From contig JAICXZ010000235.1 of assembly GCA_025934475.1 (NCBI GenBank), forward strand, positions 1-5,788: DNA of 5,788 bases, read 5' to 3'. The notes beneath the pieces are model-generated. The model was not told the origin of the DNA and searched no databases. It saw only the letters and a program-made list of their open reading frames with translations. Below, piece after piece: positions 5,419 to 5,788 of this stretch. Both the position numbers and the translations under genes were made by a program. This DNA comes from Mucilaginibacter sp. (lineage in GTDB: Bacteria > Bacteroidota > Bacteroidia > Sphingobacteriales > Sphingobacteriaceae). How positions within the stretch are numbered: the stretch's first letter is position 1; each line of letters opens with the position of its first letter.

Positions 5419-5788
5419 ATGGCAAAATATAATACACTACTCTATTATTGTTATTCGACAATAAATGATGCGGAGCAATTTGCAGCTGATCATCTTAAAT
5501 TCTGTAAATCGCTGGGTTTGGTTGGACGTATCATCGTGGCTGATGAGGGTTTGAACGGTACCGTTTCAGGACCTGCGGACGCCTGCAAAGCCTATATGGA
5601 CGCGGTTCATGCCGATGAGCGTTTTAAGCATACAGATTTTAAGATCGACGAGGTTGATGAACTTTCGTTCGTTAAAATGCATGTGCGGTATAAGGCTGAG
5701 ATTGTACACTCCGGCCTGCGCGATCAGAAGATGATCAACCCGCAGGTAAAAACCGGCAAGCACCTGGAGCCTAAGGATTTTTTGGCAA
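5419..5788 (+). CDS. trhO: tRNA uridine(34) hydroxylase TrhO (rhodanese-like, YceA/UPF0176 family), N-terminal part
   Basis: The frame is open from ATG 5419 to the window end, giving 123 residues of a protein that is normally over 300, so the 3' part is outside. The family introduces the oxygen of 5-hydroxyuridine at tRNA wobble position U34, using molecular oxygen, in the cytoplasm; this is a precursor of cmo5U/mo5U-type modifications. The visible part is the N-terminal acylphosphatase/ferredoxin-like domain: LLYYCYSTINDAEQF (7-21), then the diagnostic GRIIVADEGLNGTVSG (36-51), a helix with AYMDAV, and SFVKMHVRYKAEIV in the second half. The rhodanese domain with the catalytic cysteine would follow. 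An ATG at 5412 is out of frame and closes after six codons, so 5419 is the start. The gene is preceded by its own promoter box and is probably transcribed independently of the DUF5686 gene. Confidence 0.93.
   Translation, partial: MAKYNTLLYYCYSTINDAEQFAADHLKFCKSLGLVGRIIVADEGLNGTVSGPADACKAYMDAVHADERFKHTDFKIDEVDELSFVKMHVRYKAEIVHSGLRDQKMINPQVKTGKHLEPKDFLA

Noticed and set aside
5566..5763. 65-codon minus-strand open frame
   Set aside because: It is antisense to trhO, which is strongly supported by the GRIIVADEGLNGTVSG motif.

Overview
The window looks like chromosomal DNA from a member of the Bacteroidota, most likely the Sphingobacteriaceae (Mucilaginibacter/Pedobacter type). Three things point there: a DUF5686 outer-membrane protein with an N-terminal carboxypeptidase-like regulatory domain, a Gly/Tyr-rich secreted protein with DUF6515-like repeats, and Bacteroidota-style promoter boxes (TAnnTTTG) with no Shine-Dalgarno sequences. 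The genus is inferred, not proven.

Layout from left to right. Positions 1-663 (+) hold the C-terminal part of an OLD/AAA-type ATP-dependent endonuclease carrying its TOPRIM nuclease domain. It is cut by the window edge and is AT-rich compared with the rest. Positions 664-1038 are non-coding and contain a GC-richer repeat-like segment ending in a REP-like motif (880-906), a second repeat-like motif (918-955), and a strong 11-bp hairpin terminator (961-986) between convergent genes. Positions 1039-2046 (-) encode a secreted Gly-rich, then aromatic-rich protein with two DUF6515-like repeats. Positions 2141-2536 (-) encode a small protein with two predicted membrane helices and no recognised family. 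A divergent intergenic region (2537-2796) follows. Positions 2797-5268 (+) encode the large DUF5686 outer-membrane protein. Positions 5269-5370 hold an imperfect-palindrome repeat and a 13-bp tandem repeat, running directly into a perfect -7 promoter box (5371-5378). Positions 5419-5788 (+) encode the N-terminal part of the tRNA U34 hydroxylase TrhO, cut by the right edge.

The genes do not form one pathway. The left edge looks like a piece of accessory, defence-type DNA. The middle is cell-envelope material (secreted protein, small membrane protein, outer-membrane barrel), and the right edge is a tRNA modification housekeeping gene. I saw no CRISPR array, tRNA, rRNA or transposase. The most notable unexplained material is the set of intergenic repeats, one of which appears to supply the promoter of trhO.
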